Both the position numbers and the translations under genes were made by a program. A stretch of DNA of 64,000 bases, from assembly GCF_032823475.1 (NCBI RefSeq), contig NZ_CP127913.1:62001-126000 (forward strand), in the 5' to 3' direction. Source of the DNA: Acinetobacter sp. SAAs474 (GTDB lineage: Bacteria; Pseudomonadota; Gammaproteobacteria; Pseudomonadales; Moraxellaceae). Positions 53,599 through 62,769 of the stretch are shown here, one piece after another; the stretch's first letter is position 1, and the number at the start of each line of letters is the position of its first letter. The notes beneath the pieces are model-generated. The model did no database searches, had not been told where the DNA came from, and saw nothing but the letters and a program-made list of their open reading frames with translations.

Positions 53599-54828
53599 AT
53601 GCAATTACCTATTAAGATAGAAGAAAATGTCCAAGTTAAAACGACAGATGCTGCATCAAAAATGGTGAGTCATATTATTTTTGCTGTTGCTTTAGCTCAC
53701 CTACTGAATGATTTAATTCAAGCAGCTCTACCTGCGATTTATCCATTACTCAAAGAGAATTTTTCATTAACTTTTGCAGAAATTGGTCTAATTTCATTAG
53801 TTTATCAAATTACTGCTTCTTTATTGCAACCTTGGATTGGTTTATATACTGATAAATATCCTCAACCTTATCTTCTACCTTTAGGAATGGTCATTACTTT
53901 GATGGGCATTATTATGCTTGCATTTTCTAGTAGTTTTTTTATGCTACTTATCTCGGCATCTCTCATCGGGGTTGGCTCATCAACTTTTCATCCTGAAGCG
54001 TCTCGTGTTGCTCGAATGGCGTCTGGGGGAAAATTTGGTACAGCTCAATCAACTTTTCAAGTGGGTGGTAATACAGGATCGGCAATTGGTCCATTATTGG
54101 CCGCTCTTATTATCGTTCCTAACGGCCAAGCCTCAGCAGTTTGGTTAGTATTATTTGCTTTAATTGCAATTTTTGTTTTATTTAAAGTCAGTCAATGGAC
54201 TATTCATCATGCCAAAATTCAAATCAGTAAAACAACATCGACCACCAGTTTTAAATTACATGGCAGTACTTTAATTCGAGCACTGATAGTGATTTCTATG
54301 CTAATGCTTGCAAAATTTACTTATATCGCAAACATCAGTAATTACTATACCTTTTATTTAATTGAAAAATTTAATCTCCCTATTCAGAGCGCTCAATTAT
54401 ATTTATTTGCTTTTTTAGTCGCAGTTGCCCTTGGCACATTTTTCGGTGGTCCTATTGGTGATCGTATTGGACGTAAATCAGTTATTTGGATTTCATTTTT
54501 AGGAATGGCTCCATTTGCTGTATTCATGCCTTATGTAAATTTATTTTGGACTTGTATTTTCGCAATGATGTCAGGTTTAATTATGTCATCTGCATTTTCT
54601 GCCATGGTTGTATATGCACAAGAAGCAGTTCCTGAACGTGTTGGAATGATTGCTGGACTTATGTTCGGTTTAATGTTTGGTATAAGTGGTATAGCAGCGG
54701 CTGGTTTAGGATACCTAGCTGATAGAAATGGTATAGAATGGATATTTACACTATGCTCATATTTACCTTTACTCGGCATTTTCACTTTATTCCTACCGAA
54801 TACTCAGCTTAAAAAGCTTAGCCTATAA
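53599..54828 (+). CDS. fsr: Fosmidomycin-resistance-type MFS transporter
   Basis: 409 residues, 12 spans. AHLLNDLIQAALPAIYPLLKE, SFFMLLISASLIGVGSSTFHPEASRVARMASGGKFGTAQSTFQVGGNTGSAIGP are signatures of the Fsr family, which exports fosmidomycin in Escherichia coli. The substrate here may differ. Divergent from the AraC regulator. Confidence 0.88.
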   Translation: MQLPIKIEENVQVKTTDAASKMVSHIIFAVALAHLLNDLIQAALPAIYPLLKENFSLTFAEIGLISLVYQITASLLQPWIGLYTDKYPQPYLLPLGMVITLMGIIMLAFSSSFFMLLISASLIGVGSSTFHPEASRVARMASGGKFGTAQSTFQVGGNTGSAIGPLLAALIIVPNGQASAVWLVLFALIAIFVLFKVSQWTIHHAKIQISKTTSTTSFKLHGSTLIRALIVISMLMLAKFTYIANISNYYTFYLIEKFNLPIQSAQLYLFAFLVAVALGTFFGGPIGDRIGRKSVIWISFLGMAPFAVFMPYVNLFWTCIFAMMSGLIMSSAFSAMVVYAQEAVPERVGMIAGLMFGLMFGISGIAAAGLGYLADRNGIEWIFTLCSYLPLLGIFTLFLPNTQLKKLSL

Positions 54829-55507
54829 AGCAATTTTTTTAGCTCATTATACGAAACTGTGTTTCTCGTTAGATGAGGGGATAGTATTTCAATCGCTGGA
54901 TGAGCAGCACACTGCGCAAGTGAGCGCTCATGAATCCTGAAAACTATATTTTATAATAAGCTGTGCGATCATCCGTTCAGTTACATAATCGCCGAATCTA
55001 GTTGCGGTAAAGATCTTTAAATAAATACCGCCATCACTTTCTTTGATTTAGTCGAGGGAGTATATCAGCCAATTTTGTCTATTACTTCCTTTGAATAGTG
55101 CTTTTACTCAACTGTAAGTTATAGATTTTATTAATTAATTTTAATTTAAAGCCGAGTCTTTTGTGTCTATTTTAAATTATGCTCAGCATTAAAATTGATC
55201 AAATGATAGCAATCATGGAAAGCATTTCAGCGTATTACAAAATGAATCATCATAATGAAAGATTTGTATTTTTTATGTGATTGATATCATTTTTTGATTG
55301 ACTTTAATCTATAGTAGAAAAGTATATACCGAAAGATGCTATCGATGAGTAAAATTCGTTTAAGAATACCAACGAACTTTATATTATCCGTAACATCACC
55401 AAGAAATTAATCATATTAAAATTTTTATATCGACATCGTTTATTGATTTTAAAATGAGGATATATCGAAATAATAAAATCGATAAATTAAAATAATGTGG
55501 AGTTATT
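54829..55507. other. Non-coding, 680 bases
   Basis: Decayed sequence without an open frame. 54843-54856 holds only a XerC-like half (TTATACGAAAC) and no XerD arm, so not a pdif site. The last part is the AT-rich promoter region of cfa, with ATGTGGAG just before its ATG. Confidence 0.4.
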
Positions 55508-56647
55508 ATGAATATCTATATTGGCCAAAAAAATGATAATTTAAAAGATATTGTAGAAAAAATATTAGCAGAAGTGGATATTCGTATAGATGGGGACCAG
55601 CCTTATGATATACAAGTACATAATAATGAATTTTATAAACGAGTGTTACAACAAGGCTCTCTTGGTCTTGGTGAAAGTTACATGGATGGCTGGTGGGATT
55701 GTGAACGACTTGATATTTTATTTTACAAAATTCTACGTGCTAAACTTGATAAAAAAATTCCGTATAACTTAGAAGACATATTAAGAATAGCTGTAGCGCG
55801 TTTTAGAAATTTACAAAGTAAAAAAAGAGCATGGATGGTCGGTGAAGAGCATTATGATCTTGGTAATGATCTATTTAATTTAATGTTAGATCCTTATATG
55901 CAATATTCTTGTGCATATTGGAAAGACACTGATGATCTTTTTCAAGCACAACAGCAAAAACTAGATTTAATTTGTCGTAAACTCGATTTACAGCCAGGTA
56001 TGCGTATCTTGGATATTGGTTGTGGCTGGGGTGGACTAGCAGAATATGCTGCTAAGCATTATCAAGTTTCAGTGACAGGCATTACAATTTCTAAAGAACA
56101 ACAGAAACTTGCTACCGAACGCTGTCAGGGATTAGATATTGAAATTTTATTAATGGACTATCGTAATTTAAATGATCAGTTTGATCGTATTGTTTCGGTT
56201 GGTATGTTTGAACATGTTGGTCCTAAAAATTACGATACTTATTTTAAGGTAGTACAACGTAATTTAAAGCCAGATGGATTATTTTTATTACATACCATTG
56301 GGGCGAATACGACTATGATGAGTGCAGATCCATGGGCGAGTAAATATATCTTTCCAAATGGTTGTTTACCTTCAATTGAAAAAATTGCACATGCAACTAC
56401 AGGTAAGTTTATTATGGAAGATTGGCATAATTTTGGTGCTGATTATGACTTAACTTTACGTGCATGGTATCTACGTTTTATTGAAGCTTGGCCTGAAATT
56501 CAAGGCAATTATAATGCACGTTTTAAACGTATGTTTACATACTATCTAAATGCTTGTGCTGGTGCCTTTCGAGCACGAGATTTGCAGTTGTGGCAAATTG
56601 TTTTTACTCCAGATGGTGCTGAAGGTGGCTTACGAGTAGCGCGTTAA
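55508..56647 (+). CDS. cfa: Cyclopropane-fatty-acyl-phospholipid synthase
   Basis: 379 residues, close to the family length. GLGESYMDGWWDCERLD near the N-terminus, HYDLGNDLFNLMLDPYMQYSCAYW (active site), MRILDIGCGWGGLAEYAA (SAM motif) and FEHVGPKNY are all diagnostic. It adds a methylene bridge from SAM to unsaturated fatty acids of membrane phospholipids, typically in stationary phase or acid stress. The ATG follows GTGGAG. Confidence 0.93.
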   Translation: MNIYIGQKNDNLKDIVEKILAEVDIRIDGDQPYDIQVHNNEFYKRVLQQGSLGLGESYMDGWWDCERLDILFYKILRAKLDKKIPYNLEDILRIAVARFRNLQSKKRAWMVGEEHYDLGNDLFNLMLDPYMQYSCAYWKDTDDLFQAQQQKLDLICRKLDLQPGMRILDIGCGWGGLAEYAAKHYQVSVTGITISKEQQKLATERCQGLDIEILLMDYRNLNDQFDRIVSVGMFEHVGPKNYDTYFKVVQRNLKPDGLFLLHTIGANTTMMSADPWASKYIFPNGCLPSIEKIAHATTGKFIMEDWHNFGADYDLTLRAWYLRFIEAWPEIQGNYNARFKRMFTYYLNACAGAFRARDLQLWQIVFTPDGAEGGLRVAR

Positions 56648-56843
56648 TAATAGTATGAATGATTTTTTTAAGCGCAGCTTATTTTATTATTCTCAATAAA
56701 TGCTCAACATTATTTGATCACTCAAAACCATTTAATACCGCTGATCGTATCTGTATCAGTGGTATTGAATATTTAATATGGCCTTAATGCATTGACTGAA
56801 GCGGCATGCAAATTATCATTTAATATATCGTGGGAGATAAAAC

Positions 56844-58046
56844 GTGAAAACATCATTTTGTCTATTACAGTCGATGTTAACAGTATTTGCTTTAACATAT
56901 ACCACAGTAGCGATTGCAAAACCGCAGCATCCATCAGCAATAACATCAATGATATTGCCTGCACATAAAGTCGATGAGATTTTATCGGTACAGGCACAAC
57001 ACCCAAAAACCAGTTATTCGCATGCTGGTGAGCAATTGATCATTACTTATTATAGTCGTGGTATTCATGGAGAACCTGTTGTGAGCTCTGCAATGGTATT
57101 GTTGCCTAAAGGCAAAGCACCTACGCAAGGTTGGCCAATATTGGCTTGGGCACATGGTACTACAGGCGTTGCTGATACGTGTGCACCATCTGCCGACTAT
57201 ATCGGGGGACCGGTAAATAGTTATCAGCAAGTTGCTGATAAGGCCTTAGATGATTGGTTGGAACGAGGTTATGCCATTGTTGCTCCTGATTATCAAGGTT
57301 TAGGTACACCAGGAGATCATCCTTATATGAATGCAACCAGCCAGTTACATACTATCGTTGATGCTGTTCGTGCGTTACATCATTTAAAAGCTAAGCAAGT
57401 CAGTAATAACTGGTTAGTTATGGGACATAGTCAAGGTGGAGCTGCAGCTTTAGCCGTTGCCGCATATGGGCAGAAAGATGCACCTGAGCTAAATTTAAAA
57501 GGGGCTATAGCACTAGCACCAGGTGGATATCAATATCAAGGTATTGCCGAATATGTGCAACAAAATTCACAGATAGATCCCCAAATTGCAGCGTTTTTAC
57601 CTATTGTTTTATTGGGAGCCCAAGCAGCTGATCCAAACTTAGATCCTGAACAATGGGTTACACCTGAAATGCAAAATTTGTTACGACAGGCACGTAAACG
57701 TTGTTTATCAGAATTACAAACGGAGATTAAACAAGCACCCCAGACAATTTTTAAAAAAGATGCTGATTTAAATCCACTTTTAAATTACCTAAAACAGCAA
57801 TCGATTGAGTCTATGATACCTCAAGTACCATTAATGTTGGTACAGGGTGATCAAGATCAACTGGTTGATCCTCGTGGTATATCTACATACTATCAACAGA
57901 TCTGTGATGCTCATAAACCTGTAGTGTATTACTCTATTGCCAATGGAGATCATCGAGATGCAGTTCGTCAAAGCTCAGTACTTTCAAAAGATTTTTTAAA
58001 GCAATTAAATCAGGGCAAGATCGTTAATTCATGTATAAAGCATTAA
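56844..58046 (+). CDS. Secreted lipase/esterase-like alpha/beta-hydrolase
   Basis: 400 residues. A signal peptide ends about residue 25 (FALTYTTVAIA/KPQ). WAHGTTGVAD is the oxyanion region, VMGHSQGGAAALA the nucleophile elbow, LVQGDQDQLVDP the acid and IANGDHRDAV the histidine. Resembles the secretory lipase family of fungi and bacteria (TAG-lipase-like). Likely a periplasmic or secreted esterase. Confidence 0.88.
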   Translation: MKTSFCLLQSMLTVFALTYTTVAIAKPQHPSAITSMILPAHKVDEILSVQAQHPKTSYSHAGEQLIITYYSRGIHGEPVVSSAMVLLPKGKAPTQGWPILAWAHGTTGVADTCAPSADYIGGPVNSYQQVADKALDDWLERGYAIVAPDYQGLGTPGDHPYMNATSQLHTIVDAVRALHHLKAKQVSNNWLVMGHSQGGAAALAVAAYGQKDAPELNLKGAIALAPGGYQYQGIAEYVQQNSQIDPQIAAFLPIVLLGAQAADPNLDPEQWVTPEMQNLLRQARKRCLSELQTEIKQAPQTIFKKDADLNPLLNYLKQQSIESMIPQVPLMLVQGDQDQLVDPRGISTYYQQICDAHKPVVYYSIANGDHRDAVRQSSVLSKDFLKQLNQGKIVNSCIKH

Positions 58047-58050
58047 CATC

Positions 58051-58091
58051 ACCCCCCCGCGATACTTTTGGTTTAGTGGGGGGAGTATGCC
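58051..58091 (+). repeat. REP-like stem-loop
   Basis: CACCCCCCCGCGATACTTTT...GTGGGGGGAGTATGCC: long C-run paired with G-run, ending GAGTATGCCAA like the units at 36985-37112. Probably also terminates the hydrolase gene. Confidence 0.55.
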
Positions 58092-58269
58092 AATATCATG
58101 AGAATGATTCAAAATGATTGCTATTATTTACCATATACGAGATATATGTGATTCATTCATGATATTTGATGACATCAAGTTAAGTCATAGACTGATGATT
58201 AACATCAGCATCAGTAGAGAAAAAACAATCCATTTGGTATTTTAGGCCATACACTCATGACGCTAAATT

Positions 58270-58662
58270 TCAATGAGACTGATCTTGCTGATAGGCTTCA
58301 ATTGCTTCAATAGCGGCACGAAATGCTTCTTGTGTTGCTGGTGCACCACAATAGGGTAAGCTATGTAAGAGCACTTCCTGAATTTCTTCAATACTTGCCC
58401 CGTTATTCAGTGCACCACGGATATGGCCTTTAAGTTCAGTCGGACTTTTCTGTGCCACCAAAAATGCAATGGTGATTAAAGAGCGATATTTTCGAGGTAA
58501 TACGCCTTCACGTTGCCAAGTCGAACCCCATGCATGTTCATTGATCCAATCCTGTAAAGGCTGGGTAAATGCAGTGGTATTGTCTTTTGCCCGTTGTACA
58601 AAATCAGCCCCCATGACTTCTGTCCGGACTTTTAAACCATTTTCATAATCGTGTTGTGACAT
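58270..58662 (-). CDS. Carboxymuconolactone-decarboxylase-family protein
   Basis: 130 residues with KYRSLITIAFLVAQKSPTELKGHIRGALNNGASIEEIQEVLLHSLPYCGAP: the CMD fold as in PcaC. True PcaC acts in the protocatechuate branch of the beta-ketoadipate pathway; without its neighbours the assignment stays at family level. Next to a thiolase remnant and aromatic-catabolism genes. Confidence 0.85.
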   Translation of the reverse strand: MSQHDYENGLKVRTEVMGADFVQRAKDNTTAFTQPLQDWINEHAWGSTWQREGVLPRKYRSLITIAFLVAQKSPTELKGHIRGALNNGASIEEIQEVLLHSLPYCGAPATQEAFRAAIEAIEAYQQDQSH

Positions 58663-58789
58663 GATATTCTCTATAGCGGTTGGTGAAGTTAAATTTATTA
58701 ACTATATGATATTATTATATATTAAATTATTTTTTTTATTGTGTGTTTGAACTTTAGTATTAAAACACACATCAATATCGTGATTTTAG

Positions 58790-58945
58790 ATACAGTTTTG
58801 ATAATCGTGGTTGCACCCACAGAATCGTCTAAACCTGCTAGGCGCATGGCTTGATGTGCAGGATCTTGTTTTAAATTCGCAGATAATACACAGTCCATAA
58901 TAACTTCATCAATATTTGTGGCATGTAATTGGACACCTTCGATGG
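58790..58945 (-). pseudogene. Thiolase N-terminal fragment
   Basis: About 50 codons in one frame: ATNIDEVIMDCVLSANLKQD then PAHQAMRLAGLDDSVGATTI and IKTV, matching the N-terminal region of acetyl-CoA acetyltransferases (IDEV-G-VL-A--GQ-PARQA). Neither start nor catalytic cysteine remains. A deletion scar, probably of an aromatic or fatty acid degradation gene. Confidence 0.7.
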
Positions 58946-59009
58946 ATGATGATCTACTAAATCAAAGTAGCCTAAGCAACTTTGATTTAATAGATAAAAA
59001 ATGATCAGA

Positions 59010-59573
59010 TTAAGCATCGACTTTGGCAGTATCGAGCTCATTTGCATGTAAGAAATGCGTATGATGTGGAGCACGTTTAGTTTTTGACCATTGCTCTAAC
59101 ATTTCATGTTTCATTTCTTCAGTGATCATGGCTATTTTTTCTGGTGCTTTTTCATCATCATAAGCCAATTCTAAACGATGGCCATTTGGATCAAAGAAGT
59201 AAATTGAATGGAAAATACCATGGTTGGTAATGCCAAGTACATCGATACCATTGGCTTCTAAGTGTGCTTTGGCTTCAATCAGAGCGGCACGGTCTTTGAC
59301 TTTTAAAGCAATATGCTGTACCCATTTTGGTGTGTTTTCATCACGGCCCATGTCTGGTTGAGTGGGTAATTCAAAGAAGGCTAAAACGTTACCATGACCA
59401 GCATCTAGAAATAAATGCATATATGGATCAAAAGCCTTGGTTGACGGCACATGATCTTCAGCAAATGCGAGAATAAAATCCATATTGAGATTTTTTTTAT
59501 ACCATTCCACGGTTTCTTTGGCATCTTTACAACGGTATGCTACGTGGTGAATCTTTTCGACTTGAATTGCCAT
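59010..59573 (-). CDS. VOC-family (glyoxalase/dioxygenase-like) protein
   Basis: 187 residues from ATG 59573 (MAIQVEKIHHVAYRCKDAKE). The metal ligands are likely H in IHHVAYRC, H in WVQHIALKV and E in GHRLELAYDD, as in single-domain vicinal-oxygen-chelate enzymes. First gene upstream of this is maleylacetoacetate isomerase, with 22 bases between them, so it belongs to the fumarylacetoacetate operon and may be a ring-cleaving or glyoxalase-type enzyme of the same pathway. Exact reaction unknown. Confidence 0.8.
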   Translation of the reverse strand: MAIQVEKIHHVAYRCKDAKETVEWYKKNLNMDFILAFAEDHVPSTKAFDPYMHLFLDAGHGNVLAFFELPTQPDMGRDENTPKWVQHIALKVKDRAALIEAKAHLEANGIDVLGITNHGIFHSIYFFDPNGHRLELAYDDEKAPEKIAMITEEMKHEMLEQWSKTKRAPHHTHFLHANELDTAKVDA

Positions 59574-59595
59574 AATTAAAAATCCTTCTTTAATG

Positions 59596-60237
59596 TTAAG
59601 CTGCGTCGCTTTGTGCTTCAGGTGCAGCATTTTGGAATTCAGTTAAGCGATTACAATGTGTGTAAATCGACTGAATTTTAGGGAATGTTGATAAATCAAT
59701 GTTAAAACGCAAAGCGTTATATACTTGAGGAATCAGACAGCAATCTGCAAAGCTTGCCTGTTGACCAAAACAAAATTGGCCATTGGAGTGTTGTAGTTGT
59801 GCTTCTAAACTGTGAAAGCCCACTGCAACCCAGTGTTGATACCAAGCACTTTTTTGTTCATCACTGACCTGTAAGGTGTTGGATAAATATTGTAAAACAC
59901 GTAAATTATTGAGCGGGTGAATATCACAGGCGATACTTTGGCAAAATGCACGAATTAAGGCACGTTGCTGTAGGTCTTCGGGTAATAATGCCACTTGACT
60001 AAATTTTTCTTCCAAATATTCTAAAATACTGATCGACTGCGTCAGAATAAAAGCATCATCTTCTTGTAAAGCGGGTACCAATGCACTTGGATGAAGTAAA
60101 CGGTAAGCAGCACTATGCTGCTCGCCACCATTTTTAACCAAGTGTATGGCACAGTGCTCTACTGTTAAGCCTTTTAAATTTAAGGCAATACGTACTCGAT
60201 ACGCGGCTGAACTACGGAAATATCCATACAATTTCAT
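59596..60237 (-). CDS. maiA: Maleylacetoacetate isomerase
   Basis: 213 residues, zeta-class GST fold. The N-terminal YFRSSAAYRVRIALNLKG (SSxxxRVRI signature) and HPSALVPAL, QSISILEYLEEKF follow; the C-terminal domain has HPLNNLRVLQYL and FADCCLIPQVYNA. It isomerises maleylacetoacetate to fumarylacetoacetate with glutathione in the homogentisate route. The start at 60237 matches the family and follows a weak CGGAA site, 18 bases after the fumarylacetoacetase stop. Confidence 0.9.
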   Translation of the reverse strand: MKLYGYFRSSAAYRVRIALNLKGLTVEHCAIHLVKNGGEQHSAAYRLLHPSALVPALQEDDAFILTQSISILEYLEEKFSQVALLPEDLQQRALIRAFCQSIACDIHPLNNLRVLQYLSNTLQVSDEQKSAWYQHWVAVGFHSLEAQLQHSNGQFCFGQQASFADCCLIPQVYNALRFNIDLSTFPKIQSIYTHCNRLTEFQNAAPEAQSDAA

Positions 60238-60255
60238 CGTGTGAATTCCGATCAA

Positions 60256-61545
60256 TTATTCTGCGAAGTTAAATTGAACAGCAGGCAATATTTTGCCAGT
60301 CACTTCACCAAAACCAATACGTAAACCGTCTTTTTCACAATAACCTTTCATAATCAGGGTATCGCCATCTTGTAAGAAACTACGTTGTTCGCCATTGGAT
60401 AAGGTTAATGGTTTGGTGCTATTCCAACTGATTTCTAGTAATGAGCCATATGAATCTGCTGTTGGACCAGAAATAGTTCCTGAACCCATTAAGTCGCCGA
60501 CTTGAACATTACAGCCGGCAATGGTGTGATGCGTCAGTTGTTGTGCCATAGACCAATACATATATTTAAAATTAGTTTGGCTGATGACATCAGCTTGATC
60601 GGCTTGCTCCGTTTTTAATTCAACTGATAAATGAATGTCATAACTATTATGCTGATGGTCTTCACGTAAATAAGCCAATGGCTGTGGTTGTTGTAACGGT
60701 GAAGCCGTTTTAAATGGTTCTAATGCCTCTAGAGTGACGATCCATGGAGAAATAGAAGAGGCAAAAGTTTTGGCATTAAATGGACCTAGAGGCACATATT
60801 CCCATTGTTGTAAGTCACGTGCAGACCAGTCATTAAAGAGTACCATACCAAAAATATGATCCCATGCATTTTCAATGGCAATTGGCTGTCCCAGTTGATT
60901 CGGTTTACCGACAATAAAGCCTGTTTCTAATTCAAAATCGAGTTTACGACATGCAGAGAAAATTGGACGTTCTTCTGTGGGAAGTTTAATTTGGCCTGAT
61001 GGACGTACCACATCAGTACCGCTGACCACCACTGAGCTTGCACGACCGTTATAGCCGACAGGCAGTTCTGACCAGTTGGCTAACAGGGCATTTTTAGGAT
61101 CACGGAACATACAACCGACATTGGTTGCATGCTCTTTAGATGAATAAAAATCGGTATAACCTGGTACATGCACTGGTAAATGTAAGCTGACATCTGCTTG
61201 TTTCACAAAAACTTTTTGGCGTAATGTTGTGTTGTCACGTAGGGTTGCATTGTCTACGGATAATAAACTTTGTAGTTCAGTACGGATTTTTGACCAGTTG
61301 CTTTTACCTGAGTCAATGAACTTATTCAGGGTTGCTTGATTAAAATAACGCTCACCCGCATTAATTGTTAAAAATCCATTTTCCTCGAGAACTGCGAGAT
61401 CTACCACCCACTCTCCAAGTGCAACACCAATACGACGCTCGCCATTAATTGTGTGACTAAATACACCATAAGGTAAGTTTTGGATGGGAAAATCCGAATC
61501 TGGTGCAACCTCAATAAATGATTTTAATTGGTGAATCATTTCCAT
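60256..61545 (-). CDS. fahA: Fumarylacetoacetase
   Basis: 429 residues, the full two-domain form. DFPIQNLPYGVFS at the N-terminus, TDFYSSKEHATNVGCMFR (catalytic region), RKLDFELETGFIVG and LFNDWSARDLQQWEYVPLGPF (metal site), and GSGTISGPTADSYGSLLEISW. It hydrolyses fumarylacetoacetate to fumarate and acetoacetate, the last step of tyrosine/homogentisate breakdown. It heads the operon fahA-maiA-VOC, and the IclR gene lies upstream in the opposite direction. Confidence 0.93.
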   Translation of the reverse strand: MEMIHQLKSFIEVAPDSDFPIQNLPYGVFSHTINGERRIGVALGEWVVDLAVLEENGFLTINAGERYFNQATLNKFIDSGKSNWSKIRTELQSLLSVDNATLRDNTTLRQKVFVKQADVSLHLPVHVPGYTDFYSSKEHATNVGCMFRDPKNALLANWSELPVGYNGRASSVVVSGTDVVRPSGQIKLPTEERPIFSACRKLDFELETGFIVGKPNQLGQPIAIENAWDHIFGMVLFNDWSARDLQQWEYVPLGPFNAKTFASSISPWIVTLEALEPFKTASPLQQPQPLAYLREDHQHNSYDIHLSVELKTEQADQADVISQTNFKYMYWSMAQQLTHHTIAGCNVQVGDLMGSGTISGPTADSYGSLLEISWNSTKPLTLSNGEQRSFLQDGDTLIMKGYCEKDGLRIGFGEVTGKILPAVQFNFAE

Positions 61546-61930
61546 GTTCCTTGTGTCAATTCGAAGTCATCAGTGTTATTACTGATCATTAATACCAATA
61601 AAAAATGCATCAATAGATCTAAGACTTTAGTTGCAAATAGTTGCGAATTTAAATAAATATTCATTTTAAAACAATTATTTATATGTTTTTTCATCAATAT
61701 GAATCTAAGGTCTAAGACAGCTTGATTTTTGCGATTAATCACATCATACTCATTTTCATAAATTACGCAATATGTAATTCAATTATGTATATCGTAATAA
61801 ACTAAAGTTTTAGATGATCGGTAGTGAGGCCACTTTAAGCGATATTTGCAATCATTTTCTGGTGTTTTGTACTTTGCAATCAGTGAACTTCAAGTAGAAT
61901 GCTGCTGAATAAACTGAGAGATCAAGACGG
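61546..61930. other. Non-coding divergent region
   Basis: Gap between fahA and the IclR gene; contains the promoters of both. No clear repeated operator found by eye; AACTGAGAGATCAAGACGG precedes the IclR ATG. Confidence 0.35.
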
Positions 61931-62704
61931 ATGTCTGAAGAAAAAATACAAGGTGGAGTGCAATCCTTAGAGGTTGGTCTAAGCGTACTGGATGCCTTGG
62001 TATTCAGTCGTAAGCCAATGATGCTGAAAGAACTTGCAGAAAAATTATCGATGCACCCAGCCAAAGTTCATCGTTATGTTGTCAGTTTGGTTCGTATGAA
62101 CTATGCCAAACAACTGGACGATGGCCGATATACGCTAGGTGAGCAGGCATGGAGATTGGGTCTGAGTTGTATTCAAAGAACCGATGTGATTCAAGCGGCT
62201 CAACCGATGATTAATGAATTGCACCGTAAAATTAATTGCGGCTTACAAATCAGCAAATGGACATCACAAGGACCACTGATTGTGCAATGGATTGAACCTG
62301 ATCAACCAGTTTCAGTAATTACACGTGTAGGTTCTATTATGCCGTTATTGAATTCGGCAACAGGGCGCGCTTATGCAGTTTTTATGGCTGAAGAAATGGT
62401 GCGTCCGTTATTGGAACAAGAATGGCAACAGAAACAAGCACAGAACATTTATCCTGCCAATTGGACTGAGTTTCTGAGTATGAAACAACGCTTTATTGAG
62501 CAAGGTGCTGCAACGGTTTCGGGTGATATGTTGGTGGGTGTAAATGCAATTTGTGCACCAATTTTTAATGCTGCAGGCGAAATTGAATTTTGTATTGCAG
62601 CATTAGGTAGTGAGAATTTACTACCAATTGATTTTAAAAATGAAAAAGTTAAAGCCTTAATGGAAACAGCACGGGCTTTAACTGATTACATTGCGCATGG
62701 TTAA
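61931..62704 (+). CDS. IclR-family regulator
   Basis: 257 residues. N-terminal winged helix (VQSLEVGLSVLDALVFSRKPMMLKELAEKLSMHPAKVHRYVVSLVRMNY) and C-terminal ligand domain (GSIMPLLNSATGRAYAVFM, VGVNAICAPIFNAAGEIEFCI). Divergent from the fahA operon and followed by an MFS gene, so it probably senses a pathway intermediate and controls both. Confidence 0.92.
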   Translation: MSEEKIQGGVQSLEVGLSVLDALVFSRKPMMLKELAEKLSMHPAKVHRYVVSLVRMNYAKQLDDGRYTLGEQAWRLGLSCIQRTDVIQAAQPMINELHRKINCGLQISKWTSQGPLIVQWIEPDQPVSVITRVGSIMPLLNSATGRAYAVFMAEEMVRPLLEQEWQQKQAQNIYPANWTEFLSMKQRFIEQGAATVSGDMLVGVNAICAPIFNAAGEIEFCIAALGSENLLPIDFKNEKVKALMETARALTDYIAHG

Positions 62705-62769
62705 AGTAGAGCTGAACAGTGCTTTTCTATTGCGTGATGTAAGTAAAGCATGGAAACAGGGAAAGCACA

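Noticed and set aside
54841..54856. Possible eleventh pdif site (TTATACGAAAC)
   Set aside because: Only the XerC-like arm is present; the other side lacks any XerD-type sequence.
58871..59074. 67-residue frame on the minus strand
   Set aside because: Runs across the thiolase remnant in the wrong frame and overlaps the VOC gene.
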